The notes under the pieces are model-generated. The model was given only the letters and a program-made list of their open reading frames with translations, had not been told where the DNA came from and made no database searches. From Streptomyces sp. CA-210063 (GTDB lineage: Bacteria; Actinomycetota; Actinomycetes; Streptomycetales; Streptomycetaceae), in the NCBI RefSeq assembly GCF_024612015.1, contig NZ_CP102512.1, positions 744,001 to 808,000 on the forward strand: 64,000 nucleotides of DNA. The letters run 5' to 3'. Shown piece by piece: positions 53,235-60,834 of the stretch. Position 1 is the stretch's first letter. Each line of letters begins with the position of its first letter. The position numbers and the translations under genes are program-made.

Positions 53235-54179
53235 ATGTCCATACTCGCCCGCCCAGCGGTGGCCGCCTTCGCGGCCAAGGCGATGCAGCGACTTCAGGCA
53301 CTGGCGAACCGACGAACCGGCGGGCGCGGTTCCACCGCGTCCTGGCTCGCCCGTCTCCCCGAGTACACCTGCACCACCCGCGAGTTGACCGCTCCCACCT
53401 CCTTCGGCCCGGCCCGCGCCGTGCTCTACCTGCCCGCCGGCACCGAGGGTGCTCCCCCGCCGGTCCACGTCAACTTCCACGGCGGCGGCTACGTCATGCC
53501 GCAGATCGAGCTGGACGACGCCCTGTGCCGGTGCATAGCCGTCGAGGCGGGTGTGGCCGTGCTCAACGTGGACTACGTGGTCGCTCCGCAGCACCCGTTC
53601 CCCGCCGCGCCCCGGCAGGCCTACGAGGTCGTCAAGTGGGCCGCCGAGCACGGGGGCGAGCACGGCTGGGACGGCGACCGGCTGTCCGTGGGCGGCCAGA
53701 GCGCCGGCGGCGGGCTCGCGGCCGCGGCGGCGCGCCAGGCTCTGGAGGAGGGCGGGCCCTCGATCGCCCTCCAGGTCCTGCACTATCCGCCGCTCGACCT
53801 CGCCACCGGCGCCCGCGACAAGCGGGCCGCCATCGCCAAGCCGATGCTGCGCCCGTGGATGGCGGACGTCTTCGACAGCGCGTACATCCCCGACCCGAAG
53901 CAGCGCGCCGACCGCCTCGTCTCCCCCGCACACCCCTCCGACACCGCCGACCTCAGGGGCATCGCCCCGGCCTTCGTCGTCACCGCCGAGTACGACCTCC
54001 TCAAGGCGGAGGGCGTCGCCTACGCGGACCGGCTCCGCACCGCCGGATCGCTGGTCGGCCACCACGATGTCACCGGGGCCGACCACGGCTACGACAGCCA
54101 GGACGAGACCAAGGCCCGCCAGGTGTATCCGCTGATCGCGGCGCAGGTGCGGCGGGCGTTCGACAAGGGGGCGTCGTAG
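53235..54179 (+). CDS. Alpha/beta hydrolase, HSL-type esterase
   Basis: The 314-residue enzyme has oxyanion HGGG (NFHGGGYVM), nucleophile in GGQSAGGG, Asp in AEYDLLKAEG and His in GADHGYDSQ. The N-terminus (MSILARPAVAAFAAKAMQRL) is an amphipathic helix, not a clear signal peptide. It is divergent from the MarR gene at 53154, a typical regulator-detoxifying enzyme pair. Confidence 0.9.
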   Translation: MSILARPAVAAFAAKAMQRLQALANRRTGGRGSTASWLARLPEYTCTTRELTAPTSFGPARAVLYLPAGTEGAPPPVHVNFHGGGYVMPQIELDDALCRCIAVEAGVAVLNVDYVVAPQHPFPAAPRQAYEVVKWAAEHGGEHGWDGDRLSVGGQSAGGGLAAAAARQALEEGGPSIALQVLHYPPLDLATGARDKRAAIAKPMLRPWMADVFDSAYIPDPKQRADRLVSPAHPSDTADLRGIAPAFVVTAEYDLLKAEGVAYADRLRTAGSLVGHHDVTGADHGYDSQDETKARQVYPLIAAQVRRAFDKGAS

Positions 54180-54269
54180 GGCGATCCCACCCGTGACCGG
54201 GGGCGTCGTAGCGCCGTCGCGCGGGGAGAGGGCCGGCCCGGATGCGCGGGTCGGCCCTCCGGGCCGTGG

Positions 54270-54482
54270 TCAGCCGGTCGGTGACAGGGACTTCTCGGGG
54301 TCGCCCTGCGGGGTCTGGCGGGAGGTGCGCAGGGAGGCGATGCCGATGAAGACCATGGAGGAGACGTCGGCGAGGGCGAAGGCCGTGAAGCCCCAGTCGC
54401 CGTTGCCGGCGGCGAGGAGCTGGCCGCCGAGCCAGGGGCCGAAGACGGCTCCGAAGCGGCCCATGCGGTGCGCCAGACGCTA
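54270..54482 (-). pseudogene. C-terminal stump of an aromatic-acid MFS transporter
   Basis: MGRFGAVFGPWLGGQLLAAG, then GFTAFALADVSSMVFIGIAS, is the last helix pair of AAHS-type aromatic acid permeases. The first 85 percent of the gene is missing: left of 54482 is the tail, right of it is a promoter-like stretch with the operator at 54508. It was probably the uptake gene of the neighbouring aromatic catabolic operon. Confidence 0.7.
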
Positions 54483-54504
54483 AGCAACCGACCAAAGATC
54501 AACG

Positions 54505-54520
54505 TTTTTGTCAACAATCT
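54505..54520. promoter_or_regulatory. Operator-like TTGTCAACAATC, second copy of the gntR site
   Basis: TTTTTGTCAACAATCT matches the site upstream of gntR (GGATTGTCAACAATTT) in the core TTGTCAACAAT. The arms TTGT/ACAA are inverted around CA. It stands where the promoter of the deleted MFS transporter gene would be. Confidence 0.6.
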
Positions 54521-54590
54521 TGGCGACAGTTGGGGCCTTGCGTGGCCGACGCACCCGGAGACGGGACCGGCGCGATCGGGGGGAAGCCCG

Positions 54591-55541
54591 TCAGTCGACC
54601 GGCGGTGTGCCGTGCGTGTGGAACGACTCGATGGTCTTCAGACCCCACGCCTGGCCCTTGGCGCGCTCCGCCTGCGTCCAGGTGATCAGCGGCCAGTCGG
54701 GGGCAAGCACCAGCCGGGTGAGCGGGTTGCACAGCTCGATGCGGTTGCCGCCCGGCTCGTAGACGTACAGGAAGAACGTCTGCTGGATGGCGTGCTTGTG
54801 CGGGCCCGTCTCGATGAACACGCCCTGGTCGAGGCAGAGATCGGCGGCCCGCAGGATGTCCTCGCGGGTGTCGGTGGCGAACGCGATGTGGTGCAGGCGG
54901 CCGCGTGAGCCGGTCCAGTCCTCGGTGTAGACGATGTCGTACGACTTGTTGGTGAAGGTCAGCCACTGGGCGGCGATCTTCCCGGTGTCGAGGACGATCT
55001 GTTCGGTGGGGCGGGCGCCGAGCACCTCGCGGGTGAAGGCGGCGTCGGCCTCGACGTCGGAGGCGAGGAAGTTGACGTGGTCGAGGCGGCGTACGCCCAC
55101 GCCGTGGCCGGGTTTGGCCTGCGGCTGGTTCTTCAGGCCCGGCCTGAGGTCGGCCGGGGCCTCGTACCACTCGCTCTCCCAGTACAGGGCGACCTCGTGG
55201 CCGTCGGGATCGGTGGTGACGTAGAGCGGGCCGATGCCGGGTTCGTCCTCGACCCAGCGGCCCGCGCGCCCGGTGTTCTCCAGCTCCTTGACCCGGCGTC
55301 GCAGGGCCTCCTCACTGGAGGCACGCAGGGCGGTGCGGCGGATGCCGTTGGTGGAGTGGGCGGTGAGTATCAGGCTGTGGTGTTCGTAGTCGTCCCAGGT
55401 CCGCAGGTAGACCGAGCCGCCGGAGCGGCCGTTCTCGGTCAGGCCCAGGATCTCGGTGAAGAACCAGAGGCTGCGGTCGAGGTCCGGGGTGAGCAGTTCG
55501 ACATGCCCGAGGTGGGCGATGTCGCCGAGCGGCGGGGTCAT
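54591..55541 (-). CDS. Two-domain type I extradiol ring-cleavage dioxygenase
   Basis: The 316-residue protein consists of two vicinal-oxygen-chelate domains. In the second, the Fe(II) triad is visible as His155 (RRLDHVNFLA), His217/218 (GRLHHIAFAT) and Glu269 (GNRIEL); His250 and Tyr259 match acid-base residues of the family. It should open a catecholic ring with O2. Neighbours encode the 4-oxalomesaconate branch, so gallate or a related trihydroxy/carboxy catechol is the likely substrate, though known gallate dioxygenases are LigAB/GalA type. The ATG at 55541 overlaps nothing; PrpF ends ten bases upstream. Confidence 0.88.
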   Translation of the reverse strand: MTPPLGDIAHLGHVELLTPDLDRSLWFFTEILGLTENGRSGGSVYLRTWDDYEHHSLILTAHSTNGIRRTALRASSEEALRRRVKELENTGRAGRWVEDEPGIGPLYVTTDPDGHEVALYWESEWYEAPADLRPGLKNQPQAKPGHGVGVRRLDHVNFLASDVEADAAFTREVLGARPTEQIVLDTGKIAAQWLTFTNKSYDIVYTEDWTGSRGRLHHIAFATDTREDILRAADLCLDQGVFIETGPHKHAIQQTFFLYVYEPGGNRIELCNPLTRLVLAPDWPLITWTQAERAKGQAWGLKTIESFHTHGTPPVD

Positions 55542-55551
55542 CGGTGACTCC

Positions 55552-56640
55552 TTAGGGACGGGAAGAGGGGTCGGCGGGCTGGGGGAAGACCGTGCCGTCG
55601 AAGATCTTGCGGGCGGTGCGGACGACGGCGGTGCGGCTCGCCGAGGGGCTGCCGTCGGGGCCGTACACCACGCCGGCCTCGATGTCGAGGAAGCCGGTGG
55701 GGTGCTCGATGCGCACTCGGTCACCGGTGGAGGGGAGTTGGGCCATGCCGTCGCCGACTCCGCCCTCCACGCGCAGCCCGGCCGCCACGCTCGCGGCGCC
55801 GAGTACGCCGATGGAGGTGTGGCAGCGCACCGGTATGAAGGTGCGGGTGGTGACGGCGCCGCCGTTCCGGGGCGGGGCGAGCAGGCTGAGTTTGGGCACG
55901 GTGGTGTGCTCGACGTCGCCGAGGCCCATCGACCGGCCCGCCGCCAGCCGGATGTCACGCAGCCGGTCGGCGAGGGCCTGGTCCGCCTCCAGCTCCTCGG
56001 GGGCCTCGTAACCGGTGATCTCGAGGGCGGTGGCGGGGATCAGGACGGTCGGCATGCCGTTGTCCACGCAGGTGACCTCCGTGCCGGCGACGAGGTCGCG
56101 GGCGTGTCCTGTGGGCAGCAGCGGACTGCCGCTCCTCGGGAACTCGATCACCACCGGCGCGGCCGTCCCCGGGACCCCGGAGATCTCGGCGTCCCCGGTG
56201 ACCGCGATCCGGCCGCCGGGGGTGCGGAAGGTGGCGACCGCGCGATCACCGGTGTTGAGCATGCGGATGCGTACGGCCGTCTCCGGCTCGCCGGCGGTCA
56301 CCAGTCCGCGTTCGACGGCGAACGGGCCGACGCCGGCGAGCAGGTTGCCGCAGTTCTGACGGTCACTCACCTCCGGCTGCTCGACGCCGACTTGGAGGAA
56401 CAGGTAGTCGACGTCGGCCTCGGGGTCGGCCGAGGCGGACACCACGGCGACCTTGCTCGTCAGGGGATGCCCCCCGCCCAGGCCGTCGATCTGGCGCGGA
56501 TCGGGGCTGCCCATCACGCGCAGCAGCAGGTCGTCGCGGGCGGCCGGGTCGGCGGGCAGGTCCTCGGCGAGGAAGAAGGCGCCCTTGGACGTGCCGCCGC
56601 GCAGCAGCATGCAGCGCACCCCGTCGAGCCACCCGGTCAC
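55552..56640 (-). CDS. PrpF/GalD-type 4-oxalomesaconate tautomerase
   Basis: The 362-residue PrpF-family isomerase: VRCMLLRGGTSKGAFFLAED, IDGLGGGHPLTSKVAVVSAS, NCGNLLAGVGPFAVERGLV (active-site Cys-Gly) and RCHTSIGVLGA (second Cys region). GalD of Pseudomonas converts keto- to enol-4-oxalomesaconate. The GTG at 56640 overlaps the aldolase stop (GTGA), so it is translated from the same mRNA. Other PrpF members act on aconitate, but context favours oxalomesaconate. Confidence 0.85.
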   Translation of the reverse strand: MTGWLDGVRCMLLRGGTSKGAFFLAEDLPADPAARDDLLLRVMGSPDPRQIDGLGGGHPLTSKVAVVSASADPEADVDYLFLQVGVEQPEVSDRQNCGNLLAGVGPFAVERGLVTAGEPETAVRIRMLNTGDRAVATFRTPGGRIAVTGDAEISGVPGTAAPVVIEFPRSGSPLLPTGHARDLVAGTEVTCVDNGMPTVLIPATALEITGYEAPEELEADQALADRLRDIRLAAGRSMGLGDVEHTTVPKLSLLAPPRNGGAVTTRTFIPVRCHTSIGVLGAASVAAGLRVEGGVGDGMAQLPSTGDRVRIEHPTGFLDIEAGVVYGPDGSPSASRTAVVRTARKIFDGTVFPQPADPSSRP

Positions 56641-57347
56641 GGCTGGGCCTCCTCGCTCGCGTGGTCCTCGTAGGACCGGTAGATCACCCCGAGGCGTACG
56701 AGGGTTTCGCGCAATCCGTAGCGGTCCAGGCCGAGTTGACCGTCGAGGAAGGCGGCGCGAGAGGCGGCCTCCTTCTGTTCGCGGGCCTCGGAGGCCTTGG
56801 CCGTGCGACGGGCCCGCTCGCGGGGGACGACGACCACGCCGTCGTCGTCGGCGAGGATCACGTCGCCGGGGCGGACGGTCTGGCCGCCGATGGCCACGGG
56901 GACGTTGACCGAGCCGCCGGTGGCCTTGACCGTGCCCTGCGCGCTGACGGCGGCGGCCCAGGCGGGGAAGTCCATCGCGCGCAGTTCGGCGGTGTCGCGG
57001 ATGCCCGCGTTGATGACCAGGCCGCGTACGCCACGGCGTTGGAGCGCGGTGGCGAACAGTTCGCCGAACATGCCGTCGGTGGAGGGCGAGGTGGTGGTGA
57101 CGACGAGGATGTCGCCCTCGCCGCACTGCTCGACGGCCGCGTGGATCATGAGGTTGTCGCCGGGCCAGGAGAGGACCGTGACGGCGGTGCCTGCGATGCG
57201 GGTGTCCTGCTGGATCGGGCGGAGATGGGTGCCGAGCAGGCCGGTGCGGCCCATCGCCTCGTGGACGGTGGCGACGCCGTACCGGGCGATCGCTTCGACG
57301 TCCTCGGCGTCCGCCTTCGGCGGGTTGGTGACGATCACGCCGCCCAT
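56637..57347 (-). CDS. RraA-fold 4-carboxy-4-hydroxy-2-oxoadipate aldolase
   Basis: The 236-residue protein of the RraA/HMG-CHA aldolase family: YGVATVHEAMGRTGLLGTHL, GDNLMIHAAVEQCGEGDILV, GLVINAGIRDTAELRAMDFP (the metal/pyruvate site with the Gly-x-Arg-Asp motif) and DVILADDDGVVVVPRERARR. Length equals LigK/GalC, longer than regulator RraA. It cleaves CHA to pyruvate and oxaloacetate. The ATG at 57347 overlaps the hydratase stop (ATGA). Confidence 0.88.
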   Translation of the reverse strand: MGGVIVTNPPKADAEDVEAIARYGVATVHEAMGRTGLLGTHLRPIQQDTRIAGTAVTVLSWPGDNLMIHAAVEQCGEGDILVVTTTSPSTDGMFGELFATALQRRGVRGLVINAGIRDTAELRAMDFPAWAAAVSAQGTVKATGGSVNVPVAIGGQTVRPGDVILADDDGVVVVPRERARRTAKASEAREQKEAASRAAFLDGQLGLDRYGLRETLVRLGVIYRSYEDHASEEAQP

Positions 57348-58102
57348 CAGTCCAGCACCCCCGTGACCTGCGGGTAGGGGCGCATGTACGCCTCGGCCAT
57401 GGTCTTGTGGGCGAGGCCCAGGTTGGGGCCCGCGTTGCGTTTGAGCTGGACGCCCCGGCGTACGGCGAGGTCGGTGTAGTAGTCCCACAGGTGCTGCTGG
57501 GCGCCGAGGCACTCCATGGCCTTGCGCTTGGTCTCCCAGACCTCGGTGATGTCGAGGAGCACCTCGGGCTTGAAGCCGCACATCTCGGGCTGGTGCGGCT
57601 CGAAGAAGAAGACCGGCGGGGCGCCGATGATCTCGCCCTCGGAGGGGTAGCCGATGGCCTGGGCGAGCACGCGGGCGTCCAGGGCCATGCGGGCGGCGGC
57701 CGGATGGTCGCCGTTGTACGGGTCCTCCAACGGATGGGTGAGCACGACGTCCGGCTGGGTAGCGCGGTAGACGGCGACCAGGCGGTCGGTGAGTTCGGGG
57801 GTGCCGATCAGCGGGTAGTCGCCGGCGTCGAAGAAGACGATCCGGGCACCGAGGGTGGCGGCGGCCTTCTCGGCCTCCTCCCGGCGGATCGCCTTGATCT
57901 CGTCGAGCTTCCGGCCCTCGCGCCAGGCCTTGGCGGACTCGCCGCGCTCACCGAAGGTCAGACAGGCGATGGTGACCTTCTCACCGCGCGAGGCCGCCAG
58001 GGCTATGGCGCCGCCGGCCCGCCACACGAAGTCCCCCGCGTGCGCGGTGACGACAAGAGTCGATCGTGGTGGGGCGGTGGCGGGCACCGTGCCGTCGGTC
58101 AT
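57347..58102 (-). CDS. PIG-L/LmbE-family 4-oxalomesaconate hydratase (GalB-like)
   Basis: The 251-residue protein has the PIG-L metal motif as TAHAGDFVWRAGGAIALAAS (AHxxD) and HPLEDPYNGDHPAAARMALD with further ligands. In Pseudomonas putida a member of this deacetylase family (GalB) hydrates 4-oxalomesaconate. Position as first gene of a cluster with tautomerase, aldolase and extradiol dioxygenase supports that reaction over deacetylation. It begins 81 bp from the gntR stop on the same strand. Confidence 0.86.
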   Translation of the reverse strand: MTDGTVPATAPPRSTLVVTAHAGDFVWRAGGAIALAASRGEKVTIACLTFGERGESAKAWREGRKLDEIKAIRREEAEKAAATLGARIVFFDAGDYPLIGTPELTDRLVAVYRATQPDVVLTHPLEDPYNGDHPAAARMALDARVLAQAIGYPSEGEIIGAPPVFFFEPHQPEMCGFKPEVLLDITEVWETKRKAMECLGAQQHLWDYYTDLAVRRGVQLKRNAGPNLGLAHKTMAEAYMRPYPQVTGVLD

Positions 58103-58182
58103 GTGGGGAATCTCCTTGGTGGACGGACCGGACAGGCCGATCAGGCCTGTGGGCCCACCCCGGAGCGCGCGGGGGCGACGCG

Positions 58183-58833
58183 CTATTCGCGCAGCGCGGT
58201 GATGACGCTCATGAGGTGGGCGCGGACGGCCTCTTCGGCCGCCTGCGGGTCCCTCGCCGTGATCGTCTCGATCATGGCCAGGTGTTCACCCAGGGAGTGC
58301 TGGGGCCGTCCCGGCCGCAGCGCGAGCTGGAAACGGTGGCGCACCAGCTGGGCGTTGAGCCGCTCCAGCAGCTCCACCGCCACCCGCTGACCGGAGATCT
58401 CCCGGATCCTGGCGTGCAGGCGCTGGTTGAGCTCGGAGTACGTCACCGGCTCGCCGTCGGCCACGGCCTTGGTCATCGCCGTGCCGATGTCGGCCAGTTC
58501 GGCCAGCTGGTCGTCGGTGGCCAGGGTGGCCGCCTTCGCCGCACACAGCCCTTCCAGGACCATGCGGCACTCGCTGATGGCGACCGCTTCCTCCACGGTC
58601 ACCACCCGCACCCGCGAGCCCCGGTTACGGATCCGCTCGACCAGTCCCTCGGCCTCCAGATCGATCAGTGCCGCGCGGATGCTGGCCCGTGTCACACCGA
58701 ACTGCTCGGCGAGTTCGTTCTCCACCAGCCGCTGGGCCGGTGCCATCTCGCCGTGCGCGATCGCCTGCCGCAGCTTCGCCAACGCGAGCTGTTTGGCCTG
58801 CTCTCCGGTGCCCGGACGGGCTTCCTCCTGCAT
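58183..58833 (-). CDS. GntR-family (FCD-type) regulator of the aromatic operon
   Basis: The 216-residue regulator has a GntR winged helix (KLRQAIAHGEMAPAQRLVEN, ELAEQFGVTRASIRAALIDL, EGLVERIRNRGSRV) and a helical FCD effector domain whose metal-binding His/Asp positions are visible (LNQRLHARIREISGQRV; HLAMIETITARD). The ATG at 58833 follows GGGAGGG. The operator-like ATTGTCAACAAT lies about 50 bp upstream and recurs before the MFS stump, so it probably represses its own operon until an aromatic metabolite binds. Confidence 0.9.
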   Translation of the reverse strand: MQEEARPGTGEQAKQLALAKLRQAIAHGEMAPAQRLVENELAEQFGVTRASIRAALIDLEAEGLVERIRNRGSRVRVVTVEEAVAISECRMVLEGLCAAKAATLATDDQLAELADIGTAMTKAVADGEPVTYSELNQRLHARIREISGQRVAVELLERLNAQLVRHRFQLALRPGRPQHSLGEHLAMIETITARDPQAAEEAVRAHLMSVITALRE

Positions 58834-58884
58834 TCGTGCCCTCCCTGAGTGAGTGCCTGTCGAACGTAAATCTAGGCCAACAGG

Positions 58885-58896
58885 ATTGTCAACAAT
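58885..58896. promoter_or_regulatory. Operator-like ATTGTCAACAAT upstream of gntR
   Basis: ATTGT and ACAAT are inverted around CA, the form bound by many FCD-type GntR proteins. A nearly identical sequence (TTGTCAACAATC) is at 54508-54519 beside the transporter stump, which supports a shared regulator. The 200 bp right of it hold no gene that I can support. Confidence 0.7.
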
Positions 58897-59096
58897 TTTG
58901 TCCTCACGGGGTCGCACTGTTTGCAGGGCCGCTCTCTATCAGCGCCGGGGTTCAGAGCTGCTGCACACCTGGAGTGAACTCAAGTGTGTTCTGGTGAGCG
59001 GGAGTGAGTTCCGGTGGTGTTTGCGTGTCTCGGTCGTTGCGTCGGCCTTTCGGGAGAACTGGCGTTCTTGTGTCGAATGCGTGACCTCTGTGGGCG

Positions 59097-59831
59097 GTGG
59101 TCGTCGGGGACGGTGACAGAATTTTTCGGGGGTTGGGGGTGACGGGGCGGGTGGGCTGCGGGAGATGGCTGCACGGCAACCCCACCGGGAGCCCGCATCG
59201 TTTCTTCTACGACCTGTCCGGCACCGCCCAGCACCGCGACGCCCAGGTCCGCCACGCCCTCACCCGCCTGCTGCACTGGGCCCAGTCGTGCGGGGTGCAG
59301 GCGATCGCGGTGGAGGACCTGGACTTCACCGCCGAGAAGACCCGCGAGAAACACGGCCGCCACAAACGCTTCCGGCAGCTGATCTCCGGTATGCCCACCG
59401 GCCGTCTGCGGGCCCGGCTGACCTCGATGGCCGACGCCACCGGCATCGCGGTCATCGCCGTGGACCCGGCCTACACCAGCCGCTGGGGCGCCCAGCACTG
59501 GCAGAAACCCCTCACCAGCAACACCCGCACCACCACTCGCCACGACGCGGCCGCCGTGGCGATCGGCAGGCGCGCCCAGGGACACCCGATCCGGCGACGG
59601 ACGGCACCGCCCCCTGCTCACCGGAGCGATGAGCAGGGGCATCGGACCGTACAGGCCCGACCAGGCATCCCCGGGCGTGAGGGAACCCGCCCCCGCATCC
59701 CCGGACCACGGACACGATCCGTGCGCGCCGGACGCGGAGCGAACGCGGGCGACCAGAACACCCAGCACCGTTCGGGGTGTTCGGCTGAGCACGAGTCCTG
59801 GCAACAGGACTCACTCCCGCTCAGTCCTTAG
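59097..59831 (+). CDS. N-terminally truncated TnpB-like (RuvC-fold) protein
   Basis: The frame contains the later half of an IS605-type TnpB RuvC domain: TGSPHRFFYDLSGTAQHRDA, AIAVEDLDFTAEKTREKHGR (catalytic Glu), FRQLISGMPTGRLRARLTSM, VDPAYTSRWGAQHWQKPL and TRHDAAAVAIGRRAQGH (last catalytic Asp). The first RuvC Asp and the N-terminal RNA-binding part are missing, and the usual CxxC zinc finger is replaced by YTSRWGAQHW. The part after about 59590 is Arg/Pro-rich and overlaps a run of hairpins. Probably inactive as a nuclease, unless supplied in trans. Confidence 0.7.
   Translation: MVVGDGDRIFRGLGVTGRVGCGRWLHGNPTGSPHRFFYDLSGTAQHRDAQVRHALTRLLHWAQSCGVQAIAVEDLDFTAEKTREKHGRHKRFRQLISGMPTGRLRARLTSMADATGIAVIAVDPAYTSRWGAQHWQKPLTSNTRTTTRHDAAAVAIGRRAQGHPIRRRTAPPPAHRSDEQGHRTVQARPGIPGREGTRPRIPGPRTRSVRAGRGANAGDQNTQHRSGCSAEHESWQQDSLPLSP
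59611..59812 (+). ncRNA. Hairpin array at the TnpB 3' end, possible omega-RNA/right-end structure
   Basis: Four stems occur in sequence: CCCCTGCTCA/TGAGCAGGGG (59611-59639), CACGGA/TCCGTG (59707-59723), GAACACCC/GGGTGTTC (59756-59782) and GAGTCCTG/CAGGACTC with GCAA loop (59793-59812). TnpB guide RNAs (omega-RNA) come from exactly this place, overlapping the 3' part of tnpB and ending at the element's right end. Transcription and boundaries are unproven. Confidence 0.35.
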
Positions 59832-59866
59832 GAACGGTTCGCCGGTGGAACTCCCCACGAGGTGGA

Positions 59867-60766
59867 TCAGCGACGGGCTACGAGAATGCTCAGCGCGTTC
59901 GCCGCGACCACCGCGCCGATGGCGGCCCACTCGATCCACCCCAGGTCCTGCCCGAGCATGATCCAGCCGGCCAGGGCGGCCAGGACGGGGTTGACGCTCA
60001 TGAAGAGGCCGAAGACCTGGGCGGGTACGCGGCGCAGGGTGAACACGTCCGCGAGGTACGGCACGGCCGAGGCGAGGATCCCGGCGGCGATCGCGTAGCC
60101 GACGGCCCCGGCGGTGGGCGGCTGCCGTACGACCACGGCTGTGCCGACCGGCAGGAAGGCCAGCGCGGAGAGCCCGGCGGCGGCCGCGGAGCCCTGCGCG
60201 CCGGGGATGCGGCGGCCGACGGTGCGGTTGAGGAGGATGTACGACGCCCAGCAGCCGGCGGCGAGGAGGCCGAGCCCCATGCCGAGGTAGTCGGCGGAGG
60301 GCTGCGGACGCATCAGGGTGACCACGCCCAGGCCGGCGATCAGCGCACAGCACGCGTCCACCCTGCGGCGCGAGCCGGCCAGGGCGATGGCGAGCGGGCC
60401 GAGGAACTCCAGGGTCACCGCGAGCCCCAGGCCGATGCGGTCGATGGCGGTGTACAGCGAGAGATTCATCGTCCCGAACACCAGCGCGAGCAGCACCACC
60501 GGCCACCACTGCCGTGCGGTGAAGGACCGCAGCCGGGGCCGGGCGACGGCCACGAGGACGATCGCGGCGACGTACTGCCGTATCGCGACGACCCCGGCGG
60601 GCCCGAGCACCGGGAAGGCCAGCGACCCCAGCGCGGCACCGACCTGGTTGGACACCCCGCAGCCGACCATGGTGAGGACACCGGCCAGGCGTGCCCCGCC
60701 CGACTCGGGGGCCGGGGACGCGTGGGCCGTACCGGAGGCGGGGGCGGAGGCAGCGGCGGTGTCCAT
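59867..60766 (-). CDS. EamA-family (RhtA-like) exporter
   Basis: The 299-residue membrane protein has about ten helices in two EamA halves: LGSLAFPVLGPAGVVAIRQY, WWPVVLLALVFGTMNLSLYT, LGLAVTLEFLGPLAIALAGS, LGMGLGLLAAGCWASYILLN and VFGLFMSVNPVLAALAGWIM. RhtA-like proteins export amino acids or similar metabolites. It starts at ATG 60766, divergent from a LysR gene with 68 bp between starts. Confidence 0.9.
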   Translation of the reverse strand: MDTAAASAPASGTAHASPAPESGGARLAGVLTMVGCGVSNQVGAALGSLAFPVLGPAGVVAIRQYVAAIVLVAVARPRLRSFTARQWWPVVLLALVFGTMNLSLYTAIDRIGLGLAVTLEFLGPLAIALAGSRRRVDACCALIAGLGVVTLMRPQPSADYLGMGLGLLAAGCWASYILLNRTVGRRIPGAQGSAAAAGLSALAFLPVGTAVVVRQPPTAGAVGYAIAAGILASAVPYLADVFTLRRVPAQVFGLFMSVNPVLAALAGWIMLGQDLGWIEWAAIGAVVAANALSILVARR

Positions 60767-60834
60767 GGGCCGATCGTGCGACCGGACCGCCGTTGCGCAA
60801 AATGCATCGGTGAGTCGATCTATACGCTCACGTC

